DNA from: an uncultured Ruminococcus sp.
Lineage (GTDB): Bacteria > Bacillota > Clostridia > Oscillospirales > Ruminococcaceae
Reading direction: 5' to 3'
NCBI GenBank assembly: GCA_946183385.1
Contig: CAMHBN010000087.1
Location: 1 to 7,565, forward strand
Length of the DNA stretch: 7,565 nucleotides
How positions within the stretch are numbered: position 1 is the first letter of the stretch; every line of letters begins with the position of its first letter. The translations under genes and the position numbers were made by a program. Below the pieces are notes generated by a model that worked only from the letters and a program-made list of their open reading frames with translations, made no database searches and was not told the DNA's origin. Shown here in pieces: positions 1-5,933 of this stretch.

Positions 1-204
1 CACCTGTCGCAGATAGCAGTCATGGCGGACGACCACCTGCTCATCGAGAAGAACGTGGTCGGCGATCGCACCGAGACGAGCGTCACACACCTTGAATTCG
101 ACGGCAGGGTAGCCGAGATAGCCCGAATTATGGGCGGCGACAAGCCCAGTGCTCTCATGCTGGAGAACGCCGAGGCAGAGCTGAGAAAGGCGGCGGAGCT
201 ATGA
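1..204 (+). CDS. recN: DNA repair protein RecN, C-terminal fragment (5' end outside window)
   Basis: The reading frame is open from the first base and ends at TGA 202-204, giving the last 67 residues of a protein. It begins HLSQIAVMADDHLLIEK and continues with a GRVAEIARIMGGD segment, then a helical LMLENAEAELRKAAEL tail. This matches the end of RecN, the SMC-like ATPase that acts early in double-strand-break repair: the family has a THLPQIAAMAD..FLIEK block after the Walker B/D-loop region, and a VEEIARIIGG block near the C-terminus. The Walker motifs and coiled coil lie upstream of the window. An internal ATG at 22 is not a plausible start because homology runs through it. The stop overlaps the next start (ATGA at 201-204), which implies translational coupling. 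Family assignment is by recognition of these blocks only. Confidence 0.85.
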   Translation, partial: HLSQIAVMADDHLLIEKNVVGDRTETSVTHLEFDGRVAEIARIMGGDKPSALMLENAEAELRKAAEL

Positions 205-752
205 AGATATACTCCACCCGCCACGGGCAGACCGACTTCAACAAGAACGACCTTATCCTCGGTACGACCGATGTCCCGCTGAATGAGACTGGTCTTGCGC
301 AGGCGCAGGGACTTGCGGAGGAGGTCGCACGCCTCGGAGACGTGGACATCATCATCGCGTCGCCGATGCTCCGTGCGCAGACGACCGCGCGTGCAGTAGC
401 CGAAAGGTGCGGGCTCGAAATCGTCACGGACGAGAGGCTTCGCGAGTGGGACTACGGCGAGTTCGAGGGCAAGACGCGCCATACCGAGGGCTTTGCAGAG
501 GGCAAGCTCGAATTCGGCGTGCGCATGGGAAAGACGGGCGAGTCGCTGCTGCAGCTCTCGCACAGGGTCTACGCCGTGCTCGACGACATCATCGAAAAAT
601 ACCGCGGCAAGAATGTGCTGATAGTCAGCCACGGAGGAGTCTGCCGCGTGATAGAGACCTATTTCAACGATATGACAGCCGAGCAGTACAGCGGCTGGTT
701 CATGGGAAATTGCAAGATAATAGAATATACGTTAACAGGAGGCACATCATGA
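201..752 (+). CDS. Histidine phosphatase superfamily protein (phosphoglycerate-mutase-like)
   Basis: A 183-aa cytoplasmic protein of the branch-1 histidine phosphatase (PGM-like/RHG) superfamily. Visible catalytic elements are the N-terminal STRHGQTDFN motif (Arg7, phospho-accepting His8), Arg58 in SPMLRAQTTA, Glu82 in LREWDYGEFEG (likely general acid), and the second histidine His144 in VSHGG. The set is complete, so an active phosphatase is expected. Enzymes of this length act on small phosphoesters such as phosphosugars or alpha-ribazole phosphate. No cobalamin genes are nearby, so calling it CobC is not justified and the substrate is unknown. The start ATG overlaps the recN stop; an AAAGG at 186-190 could serve as RBS at 10-nt spacing. 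Its own stop TGA (750-752) overlaps the start of the beta-galactosidase, so the three genes are probably co-transcribed and coupled. Confidence 0.88.
   Translation: MKIYSTRHGQTDFNKNDLILGTTDVPLNETGLAQAQGLAEEVARLGDVDIIIASPMLRAQTTARAVAERCGLEIVTDERLREWDYGEFEGKTRHTEGFAEGKLEFGVRMGKTGESLLQLSHRVYAVLDDIIEKYRGKNVLIVSHGGVCRVIETYFNDMTAEQYSGWFMGNCKIIEYTLTGGTS
737..742 (+). promoter_or_regulatory. Ribosome binding site that fixes the GH42 start
   Basis: A full AGGAGG lies 6 nt before ATG 749. The open frame extends upstream to 407 inside the phosphatase gene. That extension is Arg-rich, overlaps a gene with complete catalytic motifs, and lacks GH42 similarity. The SD and the ATGA overlap therefore set the start at 749. 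Confidence 0.85.
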
Positions 753-2719
753 AAATTGGTGTTGATTATTACCCCGAACAGTGGGACAGGGAGATGTGGG
801 ACAAGGACGCCGAGACTATGGCGAGAACAGGCGTCAAGCTCATACGTGTGGCTGAATTTGCGTGGTCGAGGCTCGAACCGCGCGACGGCGAATTCGACTT
901 CTCGTGGCTCGACGACGTCATCAAGACGTTCTCGCGCTACGCGATAGGCACGATACTCTGCACGCCCACGAACTGCCCTCCGCTGTGGCTGTACGAGGCT
1001 CACCCCGAGATAGTACAGGTCGGACCCGACGGCAGACGCATACAGACGGGCATACGTGCTCACCGCTGTATCAACGAGCCTACGTTCCGCTTCTATGCGA
1101 AGCGCATAACCGAGCAGATGATACGCCACTACGCTGGCAATCCAGCAGTTGCGGCGTGGCAGATAGACAACGAGCTTGAGGCTTACCCGTGTACCTGCGA
1201 CGTGTGCAAGTCGCTGTTCCGCGACTGGCTCAAGGATAAGTACAACGACCTCGACGGCGTGAACAAGGCTTTCGGCACGAGTGTATGGAGCGGCGAATAC
1301 AGCTCCTTCGAGCAGATACAGCCGCCCAATGCGTACCCGAAGGCGTGGCAGAATCCCGCGCTCTCGCTCGACTGGTACCGCTTCTGCAACGACAGTATCA
1401 CGGGCTATGTCAAGGACCTCATGCTGACGATAAGGCTCGAGGACACGAAGATACCGATAACCACGAATACGTGGTTCTGCGAGAACACGCCCGATTTCTA
1501 CAAGCTCTTCGACCTCATGGACTTCGTCTCCTACGACAACTACCCGCCGATACGCATACCCGTAGACCCGAACGAGTACTACTCGCACGCCTTCCACCTC
1601 GACCTGATGCGCGGCGTCAAGGAGAAGCACTTCTGGGTAATGGAGCAGCTCAGCGGACCCACGGGAAGCTGGTGCCCGATGTCGCCGACGCCTAAGCCGG
1701 GACAGATAAAGGGCTATGCATTGCAGGCTTTCGCTCACGGAGCGGACACAGTGCTCCACTTCCGCTGGAGAACGGCTATCACGGGCGCGGAGATGCACTG
1801 GCACGGCATACTTGACCACAGCAACGTGCCGAACCGCCGATTCCATGAGTTCTCGGAGCTCTGCAAGAGCGTGTCGCAGCTCGGTATCCTCGACAATACG
1901 GAGATAATCTCCGACATAGCTATACTCTACTCGCCCGAGACCGACGCGGCGTTCAAGATACAGCCGCAGGTGGACGGCTTCTACTACCTCGAGCAGCTTA
2001 AGGCTTTCCACTCGGCGTTCATGCACTACGGCGCGAACGTTGACGTAGTATCGCCCGATACCGATATTTCGGGCTACAAGCTCGTTATAGCTCCGTCACT
2101 GTATGTGAACAGGAAGTCCGTCACCGAGAACCTCTACCGCTACGTCATCAACGGCGGAACACTCGTGCTGACGACGAGAAGCGGCGTCAAGGACGAGCAC
2201 AACAACTGCATTATGGACACCCTCCCGACAGTGTTCAAGGAGCTCGTCGGCGCGGAGATAACCGAGTACGACCCGATAGGCGGCGATATGCAGGTTATAC
2301 GCGACTTCGCGGGCAATGAGTTCAGGTGCTCGCAGTGGTGCGACCTCCTCCAGCCCACGACGGCAAAGGCTTATGCCGAGTACAACGAGGGCTACTACCG
2401 CTGCATACCCGCAGTCACGATGAACAGGTACTGCAACGGCGTGGCGTATTACGTCGGCACGGTGCTGAAGGCGGACTTCTACGAGAACTTCGCCTCCAAC
2501 CTTATGATGCAGACGGGCATACCCAAGCTGAAGGGGCTCCCGCACGGCATAGAGGTCACCACCCGTACCAACGGCAGAGACGAGTACATCTGCTTCTTCA
2601 ACAACACCGACAAGCCCAAGACGATACCGCTCCCGAAGCCGATGTACAGCATGATATCCTCGATCGGCAAGGACAAGCTCGAGCTCCAGCCGTTCGAAAT
2701 GGACATCGTAAGGAAGTAA
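749..2719 (+). CDS. Beta-galactosidase, glycoside hydrolase family 42
   Basis: A 656-aa enzyme with no signal peptide, so probably cytoplasmic, hydrolysing terminal beta-galactosides taken up as oligosaccharides. It opens with the family signature GVDYYPEQW. The TIM barrel spans roughly residues 1-380. Asn141-Glu142 in AAWQIDNELEAY is the acid/base pair and Glu299 in FWVMEQLSG the nucleophile; GAEMHWHG lies near the end of the barrel. Cys107, Cys148, Cys150 and Cys153 match the four-cysteine zinc site of Thermus-type GH42 enzymes in order and spacing, so the metal site looks intact. A trimerisation-type domain (from about residue 388, SDIAILYSPE) and a small C-terminal beta domain (about 598-656) complete the usual architecture and length. 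The start overlaps the phosphatase stop and dtd follows after 3 nt. No sugar transporter or regulator is adjacent. GH42 members can also cleave beta-1,3/1,6-galactosides or alpha-arabinosides, so lactose is not assured as substrate. Confidence 0.93.
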   Translation: MKIGVDYYPEQWDREMWDKDAETMARTGVKLIRVAEFAWSRLEPRDGEFDFSWLDDVIKTFSRYAIGTILCTPTNCPPLWLYEAHPEIVQVGPDGRRIQTGIRAHRCINEPTFRFYAKRITEQMIRHYAGNPAVAAWQIDNELEAYPCTCDVCKSLFRDWLKDKYNDLDGVNKAFGTSVWSGEYSSFEQIQPPNAYPKAWQNPALSLDWYRFCNDSITGYVKDLMLTIRLEDTKIPITTNTWFCENTPDFYKLFDLMDFVSYDNYPPIRIPVDPNEYYSHAFHLDLMRGVKEKHFWVMEQLSGPTGSWCPMSPTPKPGQIKGYALQAFAHGADTVLHFRWRTAITGAEMHWHGILDHSNVPNRRFHEFSELCKSVSQLGILDNTEIISDIAILYSPETDAAFKIQPQVDGFYYLEQLKAFHSAFMHYGANVDVVSPDTDISGYKLVIAPSLYVNRKSVTENLYRYVINGGTLVLTTRSGVKDEHNNCIMDTLPTVFKELVGAEITEYDPIGGDMQVIRDFAGNEFRCSQWCDLLQPTTAKAYAEYNEGYYRCIPAVTMNRYCNGVAYYVGTVLKADFYENFASNLMMQTGIPKLKGLPHGIEVTTRTNGRDEYICFFNNTDKPKTIPLPKPMYSMISSIGKDKLELQPFEMDIVRK

Positions 2720-2722
2720 GCC

Positions 2723-3157
2723 ATGCGGATAGTATTGCAGAGAGTTACCTCCGCGAGCGTGACCGTTGACGGCGAGGTCACGGGACAGATCGGCACGGGC
2801 TATCTTGTGCTGCTCGGCGTGGGACAGGGCGACACCGAAGAGGACTGCCGCCGACTTGCCGACAAGCTGATAAATCTGCGCATCTTCTCGGACGAGAACG
2901 GCAAGATAAACCTCTCGCTCGCAGATGTGGGCGGAGAATTGCTCGTGGTATCGCAGTTCACGCTGTACGCCGACTGCCGCAAGGGCAACCGTCCGAACTT
3001 CATACAGGCGGGCAAGCCCGACGAGGCGGAGCGGCTGTACAACTACTTCGCGGACTACTGCCGCAGCAAAGGAAAGCACGTCGAGACGGGGATATTCGGC
3101 GCTGATATGAAGGTCGAGCTCGTCAACGACGGACCGTTCACGATAGTCCTCGAATAG
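2723..3157 (+). CDS. dtd: D-aminoacyl-tRNA deacylase
   Basis: A 144-aa protein of the usual DTD length. DTD hydrolyses the ester of D-aminoacyl-tRNAs (and glycyl-tRNA-Ala), keeping D-amino acids out of proteins. The start [18 protein letters not shown] is typical. The two active-site motifs are intact: SQFTL at residues 77-81 and NDGPFT at 135-140, whose Gly137-Pro138 is the cis Gly-Pro that gives chiral selectivity. The fold works as a homodimer with active sites at the interface (family knowledge). The ATG lies 3 nt after the beta-galactosidase stop, with AGGAAG at 2711-2716, 6 nt from the ATG and overlapping the end of the upstream gene. The gene is therefore likely expressed from the upstream operon transcript. 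The next gene begins 61 nt downstream, after a hairpin. Confidence 0.96.
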   Translation: MRIVLQRVTSASVTVDGEVTGQIGTGYLVLLGVGQGDTEEDCRRLADKLINLRIFSDENGKINLSLADVGGELLVVSQFTLYADCRKGNRPNFIQAGKPDEAERLYNYFADYCRSKGKHVETGIFGADMKVELVNDGPFTIVLE

Positions 3158-3172
3158 GCACGGTTTTCACAG

Positions 3173-3178
3173 TATAAT
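3173..3178 (+). promoter_or_regulatory. Candidate promoter -10 box (TATAAT) in the dtd-PBP gap
   Basis: A perfect TATAAT sits between dtd and the PBP gene. With a 17-nt spacer the -35 position (3150-3155, TCGAAT, inside the end of dtd) matches TTGACA only weakly, and there is no TG extension. If used, transcription would begin near 3185, inside the 5' arm of the hairpin, and would give the PBP gene its own short leader. The -10 is convincing as a string, but the promoter as a whole is tentative. Confidence 0.4.
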
Positions 3179-3218
3179 ATCACCTCACAGGGCAACAATA
3201 CCTGTGAGGTGATTTTTT
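3179..3218 (+). terminator. Perfect 13-bp hairpin with T-run, containing the PBP Shine-Dalgarno
   Basis: ATCACCTCACAGG (3179-3191) pairs perfectly with CCTGTGAGGTGAT (3201-3213) around a 9-nt loop, and six Ts run from 3213 to 3218. This has the form of an intrinsic terminator after dtd. However, the 3' arm contains GAGGTGAT (3206-3213), an 8-nt match to the anti-Shine-Dalgarno, placed 5 nt before the ATG at 3219. The element can therefore end the upstream transcript, hide the PBP ribosome binding site in read-through RNA, or do both. Confidence 0.75.
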
Positions 3219-4815
3219 ATGCGCAGACGCTCCGAGCGCGGCATACTTATACTTACGGCGGCTTTTTTCCTGATGTTCTCGGTGCTGGCGGGGAACTACC
3301 TGCGGCTCTCGCAGAAGCGCGAGTACGTCCGCACAGCCGAGGACAGCGCCTTCGTCACGATAAATGCGGGCGACACGCAGGGCACGATATTCGACCGCAA
3401 TTTCGCCCCGCTTACAAACAGCGGGAGTTCTGTGGTGGCGGTGGCTGTACCGTCCGCGGTCACTCTCGACGAGCTTCTCGATCTCGCGGAGGACAGCTCC
3501 AATGTGCGCGATAGATATGCCGCGGGCAGACCTTTTGCGTTTCGTTGTACCCGCCGAGGCGAGGAATCTGCGGGGCTGACCTTTTTCGATATCCCCGACC
3601 GCTACGCCGCGGATATGCCCGCTCCGCACGTTGTGGGCTATCTTTCAGAGGACAGGGGAGCCTCGGGGATAGAGTACGCCTACGACCGCATTCTCCGCGG
3701 CGGAAACATGGAGAACAGCGTGACCTACTCCACCGACGGCTTCGGCAACGTCCTCATCGGCGCGGACAGGGACATCATCCGCAGTACGAAGCAGAATACG
3801 GGCGTAGTCACCACCCTCGACAGCCGCATACAGCTCATCTGCGAGCGTGCGGGACGCAGTATCGACAAGGGCGCAATAGTGGTCACAGACGTGAAAACGG
3901 GCGAGATACTGGCTCTCGCGAGCTTCCCGCAGTTCAGCGTGGACGACATCGGCACGGCTCTCACCGACGAGCGCAGCCCGCTCATCGACCGCGCCCTCTA
4001 CTCGTACAGCGTGGGCTCGGCGTTCAAGCTCGTCACCGCCTGCGAGGGAATAAATGAAGGGTTGGACGGCTACGTCTACGACTGCACGGGCAGTATCGAC
4101 ATCGGCGGACAGCTCTTCCGCTGCCACAAGTACGACGGGCACGGCGTGCAGACGATGTCGGAGGCGATGACGAATTCCTGCAACACCTACTTCATCGCTC
4201 TCAGTCAGCTCCTCGACCCGCAGAAGTTCCGAAATCTCGCGTCGGAGCTCGGCTTCGGGCGGGAGATCTACCTATGCGCGGGAATGACGGCTTCGGCGGG
4301 AGTCCTGCCCACGGAAAAGGAGCTCCTCGTCCCCGCGGAGCTCGCCAACTTCTCATTCGGGCAGGGCAGGCTCACCGCCACGCCTTTGCAGATAAACGCC
4401 CTGCGCGATTGCAAACGGCGGAGAGCTCCCGCTGCTGACGATAGCGCGCGGTATCACCGTGGACGGCGAGACGGTCGGCAACGAGAAGCCTCCGCGGCGC
4501 TCCCGCGTGATGAGTGAGGAGACTGCCGCTCAGCTGCGGAAGATGATGATAGAGGCTGTGTACCTCAACGAAAGCTCGAAGGCGCGGCCGCGCTATATCC
4601 GCGTCGGAGCGAAAACCTCGACCGCCCAGACGGGGCGCTACGGCGAGGATGGCGAGGAGCTCTGCCACGCGTGGATAACGGGCTTTTTCCCGTCGAGCTC
4701 GCCGACATTCGCGGTGACGGTGCTGGTGGAGGACGGCGGCTACGGCAACGACGCGGCAGCTCCCGTATTCGCGGAGATAGCGGACGGCATAATAAACGAA
4801 AAAGCGGCACCCTAA
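3219..4815 (+). pseudogene. Class B penicillin-binding protein (peptidoglycan transpeptidase), frameshifted
   Basis: Two reading frames together encode a monofunctional PBP of about 531 residues, which would cross-link peptidoglycan from the outer face of the membrane. Frame 1 (3219-4517) starts with MRRRSER and one membrane segment (about residues 9-26), then a GTIFDRNFAPL block typical of class B N-terminal domains. The transpeptidase domain follows, with S267-A-F-K270 (nucleophile box) and S320-C-N322. After TPLQINAL (ending at 4403) the frame goes wrong and stops at 4517. The true sequence resumes in another frame at 4405 (AIANGGELPLLTIARG) and runs to TAA 4813-4815. This second part carries the third box as K-T-S (4612-4620), followed by TAQTG. 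Related PBPs usually have about seven residues between TPxQ and the (I/V)ANGG block. Here 16 nt encode that gap instead of 21, which fits a net 5-nt deletion (inference). As read, the product loses its KTS box and should be inactive; a sequencing or assembly error is the main alternative. I cannot tell a division PBP from an elongation PBP. Confidence 0.85.
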
Positions 4816-4921
4816 GGGGAGCCCCCTTTGGCGGATTCGCAGGTTACCGAACATATGCCGTTAGTTTACGGCTCGGTAACCCGCTTTTTCCGCTAAGGTG
4901 AGCAGCCTAAAGGTGCCGCTT
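4799..4921 (-). terminator. Long-armed terminator for the minus-strand surface protein gene, enclosing the plus-strand terminator
   Basis: AAGCGGCACC (4802-4811) is an exact inverted copy of GGTGCCGCTT (4912-4921). Read on the minus strand, the distal arm GGTGCCGC runs straight into TTTTT (complement of 4799-4803), so the pair can act as a terminator for the gene ending at 4936. The left arm overlaps the last codons of the PBP gene. Between the arms are a small hairpin (AAGGGG 4814-4819 with CCCCTT 4823-4828), the plus-strand terminator, and a GCGGA/TCCGC pair (4831-4835 with 4889-4893). The long distance between the arms makes termination by this stem alone less certain. Confidence 0.5.
4839..4889 (+). 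terminator. Intrinsic terminator after the PBP gene (plus strand)
   Basis: GGTTACCGA (4842-4850) pairs with TCGGTAACC (4873-4881). Inside it GCCGT (4857-4861) pairs with ACGGC (4868-4872) around TAGTTT, with the six bases ACATAT (4851-4856) bulged on one side. A short GC extension and then TTTTT (4885-4889) follow, as expected for a rho-independent terminator of the upstream plus-strand block. Confidence 0.75.
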
Positions 4922-4935
4922 ATTGCTGATATAGC

Positions 4936-5580
4936 TTAGTCTTCTTTCTTTCTGAGAACGAATGCAACTGCTGCTGCCGCGCTTACGCCTGCAATAGCGA
5001 TAGCAGGGAAGGCAACTCCTGTCTTGGGAGAGCCCGCGGTAGTCGTAGTAGCCTTAGCTGTGGTTGTAGCTGCGGTTGTTGTAGATGTGGTAGAAGTGGT
5101 AGTATCGGTGGAGGTTGCAGTTGTTGTCTCAGCGGTCGTGGTCGTGGTCTCAGCCTCGCCGTTGTAGCGTGCAAGCTGAGCAAGTCCGCCGTTGCCGATA
5201 GAAATGGTATCAGTGTCGTCGCGGTAGTAGCCGCCGAAGCTCATCTCCTCGCCAACGTAGAAGCCTACAGTCGGGAGAGTAGTGCCGCCTATTTCCTCAG
5301 TGCCTATCTTAACTGTACCTGTCTCGGAGTCGCTGCCGTCCTTGGTGAAGGTGTAGGTGCTGTCGGACTTTACCTCAATGATACCGCCTTCCTTAGCGTC
5401 TGAGGAATCGTTGACCTCGTACTTCCACTTGCCTGTGATGTCCTCGATAGCGAGGGAAGCCTCAGCCTGTGTGGCAGCCTGAGTAGTGGGCTCTTCGTCA
5501 GCGTAGGCATTTACAGCGCCTGCGAATGTAAGTGAAGCAGCCATAGCAGCTGCGGCGATGATAGAAAATGTTTTTTTCAT
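4936..5580 (-). CDS. Secreted, probably cell-wall-anchored Thr-rich protein with SPKTG C-terminal signal
   Basis: A 214-aa protein I cannot name. Residues 1-27 form a classical signal peptide (MKK, hydrophobic Ala-rich core, likely cleavage after AYA before DEE). A compact domain of about residues 44-140 begins LAIEDITGKWKYEV and continues through YTFTKDG and several alternating polar/hydrophobic segments. It is presumably beta-rich, and the GKW start recalls lipocalin-like small domains, but this is weak. Residues 145-182 are almost only Thr, Ala and Ser, a likely extended stalk. The end is SPKTG (184-188), a hydrophobic stretch (189-209) and RKKED (210-214), the three-part layout of a sortase sorting signal with Ser in place of the Leu of LPXTG. 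The RBS AAAGGAG (complement of 5588-5594) is 7 nt from the ATG. The gene is transcribed alone from its own promoter and converges with the PBP block. It could instead simply be membrane-anchored. Confidence 0.82.
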   Translation of the reverse strand: MKKTFSIIAAAAMAASLTFAGAVNAYADEEPTTQAATQAEASLAIEDITGKWKYEVNDSSDAKEGGIIEVKSDSTYTFTKDGSDSETGTVKIGTEEIGGTTLPTVGFYVGEEMSFGGYYRDDTDTISIGNGGLAQLARYNGEAETTTTTAETTTATSTDTTTSTTSTTTAATTTAKATTTTAGSPKTGVAFPAIAIAGVSAAAAVAFVLRKKED

Positions 5581-5614
5581 AGAAATTCTCCTTTACCCTT
5601 ATCGAAAAAGTTTT

Positions 5615-5636
5615 GGGGTATTACCCCTTGTACAAG
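5615..5636. promoter_or_regulatory. Two adjacent palindromes at the minus-strand transcription start, candidate operator
   Basis: GGGGTATTACCCC (5615-5627, 6-bp arms around one base) and CTTGTACAAG (5627-5636, perfect 10-bp palindrome) sit side by side. The predicted minus-strand transcription start (about 5633) falls inside the second palindrome. This is a common place for repressor operators. The first could alternatively form a small 5' UTR hairpin. I do not recognise the regulator. Confidence 0.45.
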
Positions 5637-5639
5637 CAT

Positions 5640-5668
5640 ACTATAGCACAATGCATTTGAAAAATCAA
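5640..5668 (-). promoter_or_regulatory. Promoter of the SPKTG surface protein gene
   Basis: On the minus strand, TTGATT (complement of 5663-5668) is followed after exactly 17 nt by TATAGT (complement of 5640-5645). TG one base upstream makes it an extended -10. This is a good sigma-A-type promoter, giving a leader of about 50 nt before the ATG at 5580. Confidence 0.75.
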
Positions 5669-5833
5669 GAACTGCAATGAAAATTTTGCAGAATATTTGC
5701 ATTTTCCGCAAAAATCTATAAATTTCGGACAGCAAGCTAATAGTTTTTATGTTATTTTTCTGTCAAAGTAAGTTATATTTTTGTCAGGTTATACAGGGCG
5801 GAAAATCCTCGTTTTTCGGCATTTGCACAGATA

Positions 5834-5846
5834 GTGACAAATTCAC
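5834..5846 (+). promoter_or_regulatory. GTGA-N5-TCAC inverted repeat just upstream of the -35 (copy 1)
   Basis: GTGA and TCAC flank CAAAT, centred about 44 nt before the predicted transcription start, where class II activators bind. It resembles a CRP/FNR-type half-site pair, but the spacing is 5 rather than the usual 6. The same sequence is at 6730-6742 in the second copy. The call is tentative. Confidence 0.25.
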
Positions 5847-5848
5847 GC

Positions 5849-5877
5849 TTGACTTTACTTCGATTTTATACTATAAT
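5849..5877 (+). promoter_or_regulatory. Promoter of lipoprotein copy 1
   Basis: TTGACT (5849-5854), a 17-nt spacer and a perfect TATAAT (5872-5877) make a near-consensus sigma-A promoter. Transcription would start at about 5884, giving a leader of about 50 nt. Base 5855, which differs from copy 2, is the first spacer position after the -35. Base 5885, the other difference, falls at the likely start site. Confidence 0.85.
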
Positions 5878-5891
5878 GAAATAAATAATGT

Positions 5892-5911
5892 CGGTAATTA
5901 TTGTAATACCG
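5892..5911 (+). other. 5' UTR hairpin before the lipoprotein RBS (copy 1)
   Basis: CGGTA (5892-5896) pairs with TACCG (5907-5911). TTA (5898-5900) pairs with TAA (5904-5906) around a TTG loop, with one bulged A (5897). It ends 5 nt before the TAAGGAG Shine-Dalgarno (5917-5923), which is itself free and 10 nt from the ATG. A role in mRNA stability is possible. Confidence 0.45.
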
Positions 5912-5933
5912 CTGAATAAGGAGTATAATCACA

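Larger units (their letters stand above)
5581..5933. other. AT-rich divergent intergenic region
   Basis: This 353-bp stretch separates the minus-strand surface protein gene from the first lipoprotein gene and is much more AT-rich than the genes to its left. It holds the minus-strand promoter (5640-5668) with two palindromes (5615-5636), and the plus-strand promoter and leader (5834-5923), the latter belonging to the tandem repeat unit. Between about 5670 and 5822 I see only AT-rich sequence with short weak inverted repeats (for example TTTTGC 5684-5689 and GCAAAA 5708-5713). I find no gene or RNA there that I can support. Confidence 0.7.

Noticed and set aside
407..748. Upstream in-frame extension of the beta-galactosidase frame
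   Set aside because: The extension lies in a second frame of the phosphatase gene, is Arg-rich and unlike GH42. The AGGAGG and ATGA overlap support the start at 749.
659..2026. Long minus-strand open frame (455 codons) opposite the beta-galactosidase
   Set aside because: It lies wholly opposite a gene with complete catalytic and zinc residues. Its product is an unstructured Arg/Val/Glu-rich sequence with no recognisable motif. Open antisense frames are common opposite GC-rich genes.
2096..3079. Minus-strand open frame (327 codons) opposite the end of GH42 and dtd
   Set aside because: It spans two well-supported genes on the other strand and shows only mirror-type composition.
4459..4815. 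Independent small gene starting at GTG 4459
   Set aside because: The frame continues upstream to 4405 as the PBP sequence AIANGGELP and holds the KTS box and the end of the transpeptidase domain. It is the displaced 3' part of the PBP gene.
5040..5150. Tandem or CRISPR-like repeat in the GTAGT/GTTGT-rich stretch
   Set aside because: It is the coding sequence of the Thr-rich stalk read from the opposite strand. There is no regular repeat and spacer pattern.
5755..5800. Extra plus-strand promoter around TGTCAA/TTGTCA
   Set aside because: No acceptable -10 lies at 16-18 nt from these hexamers. The promoter at 5849-5877 is far better.
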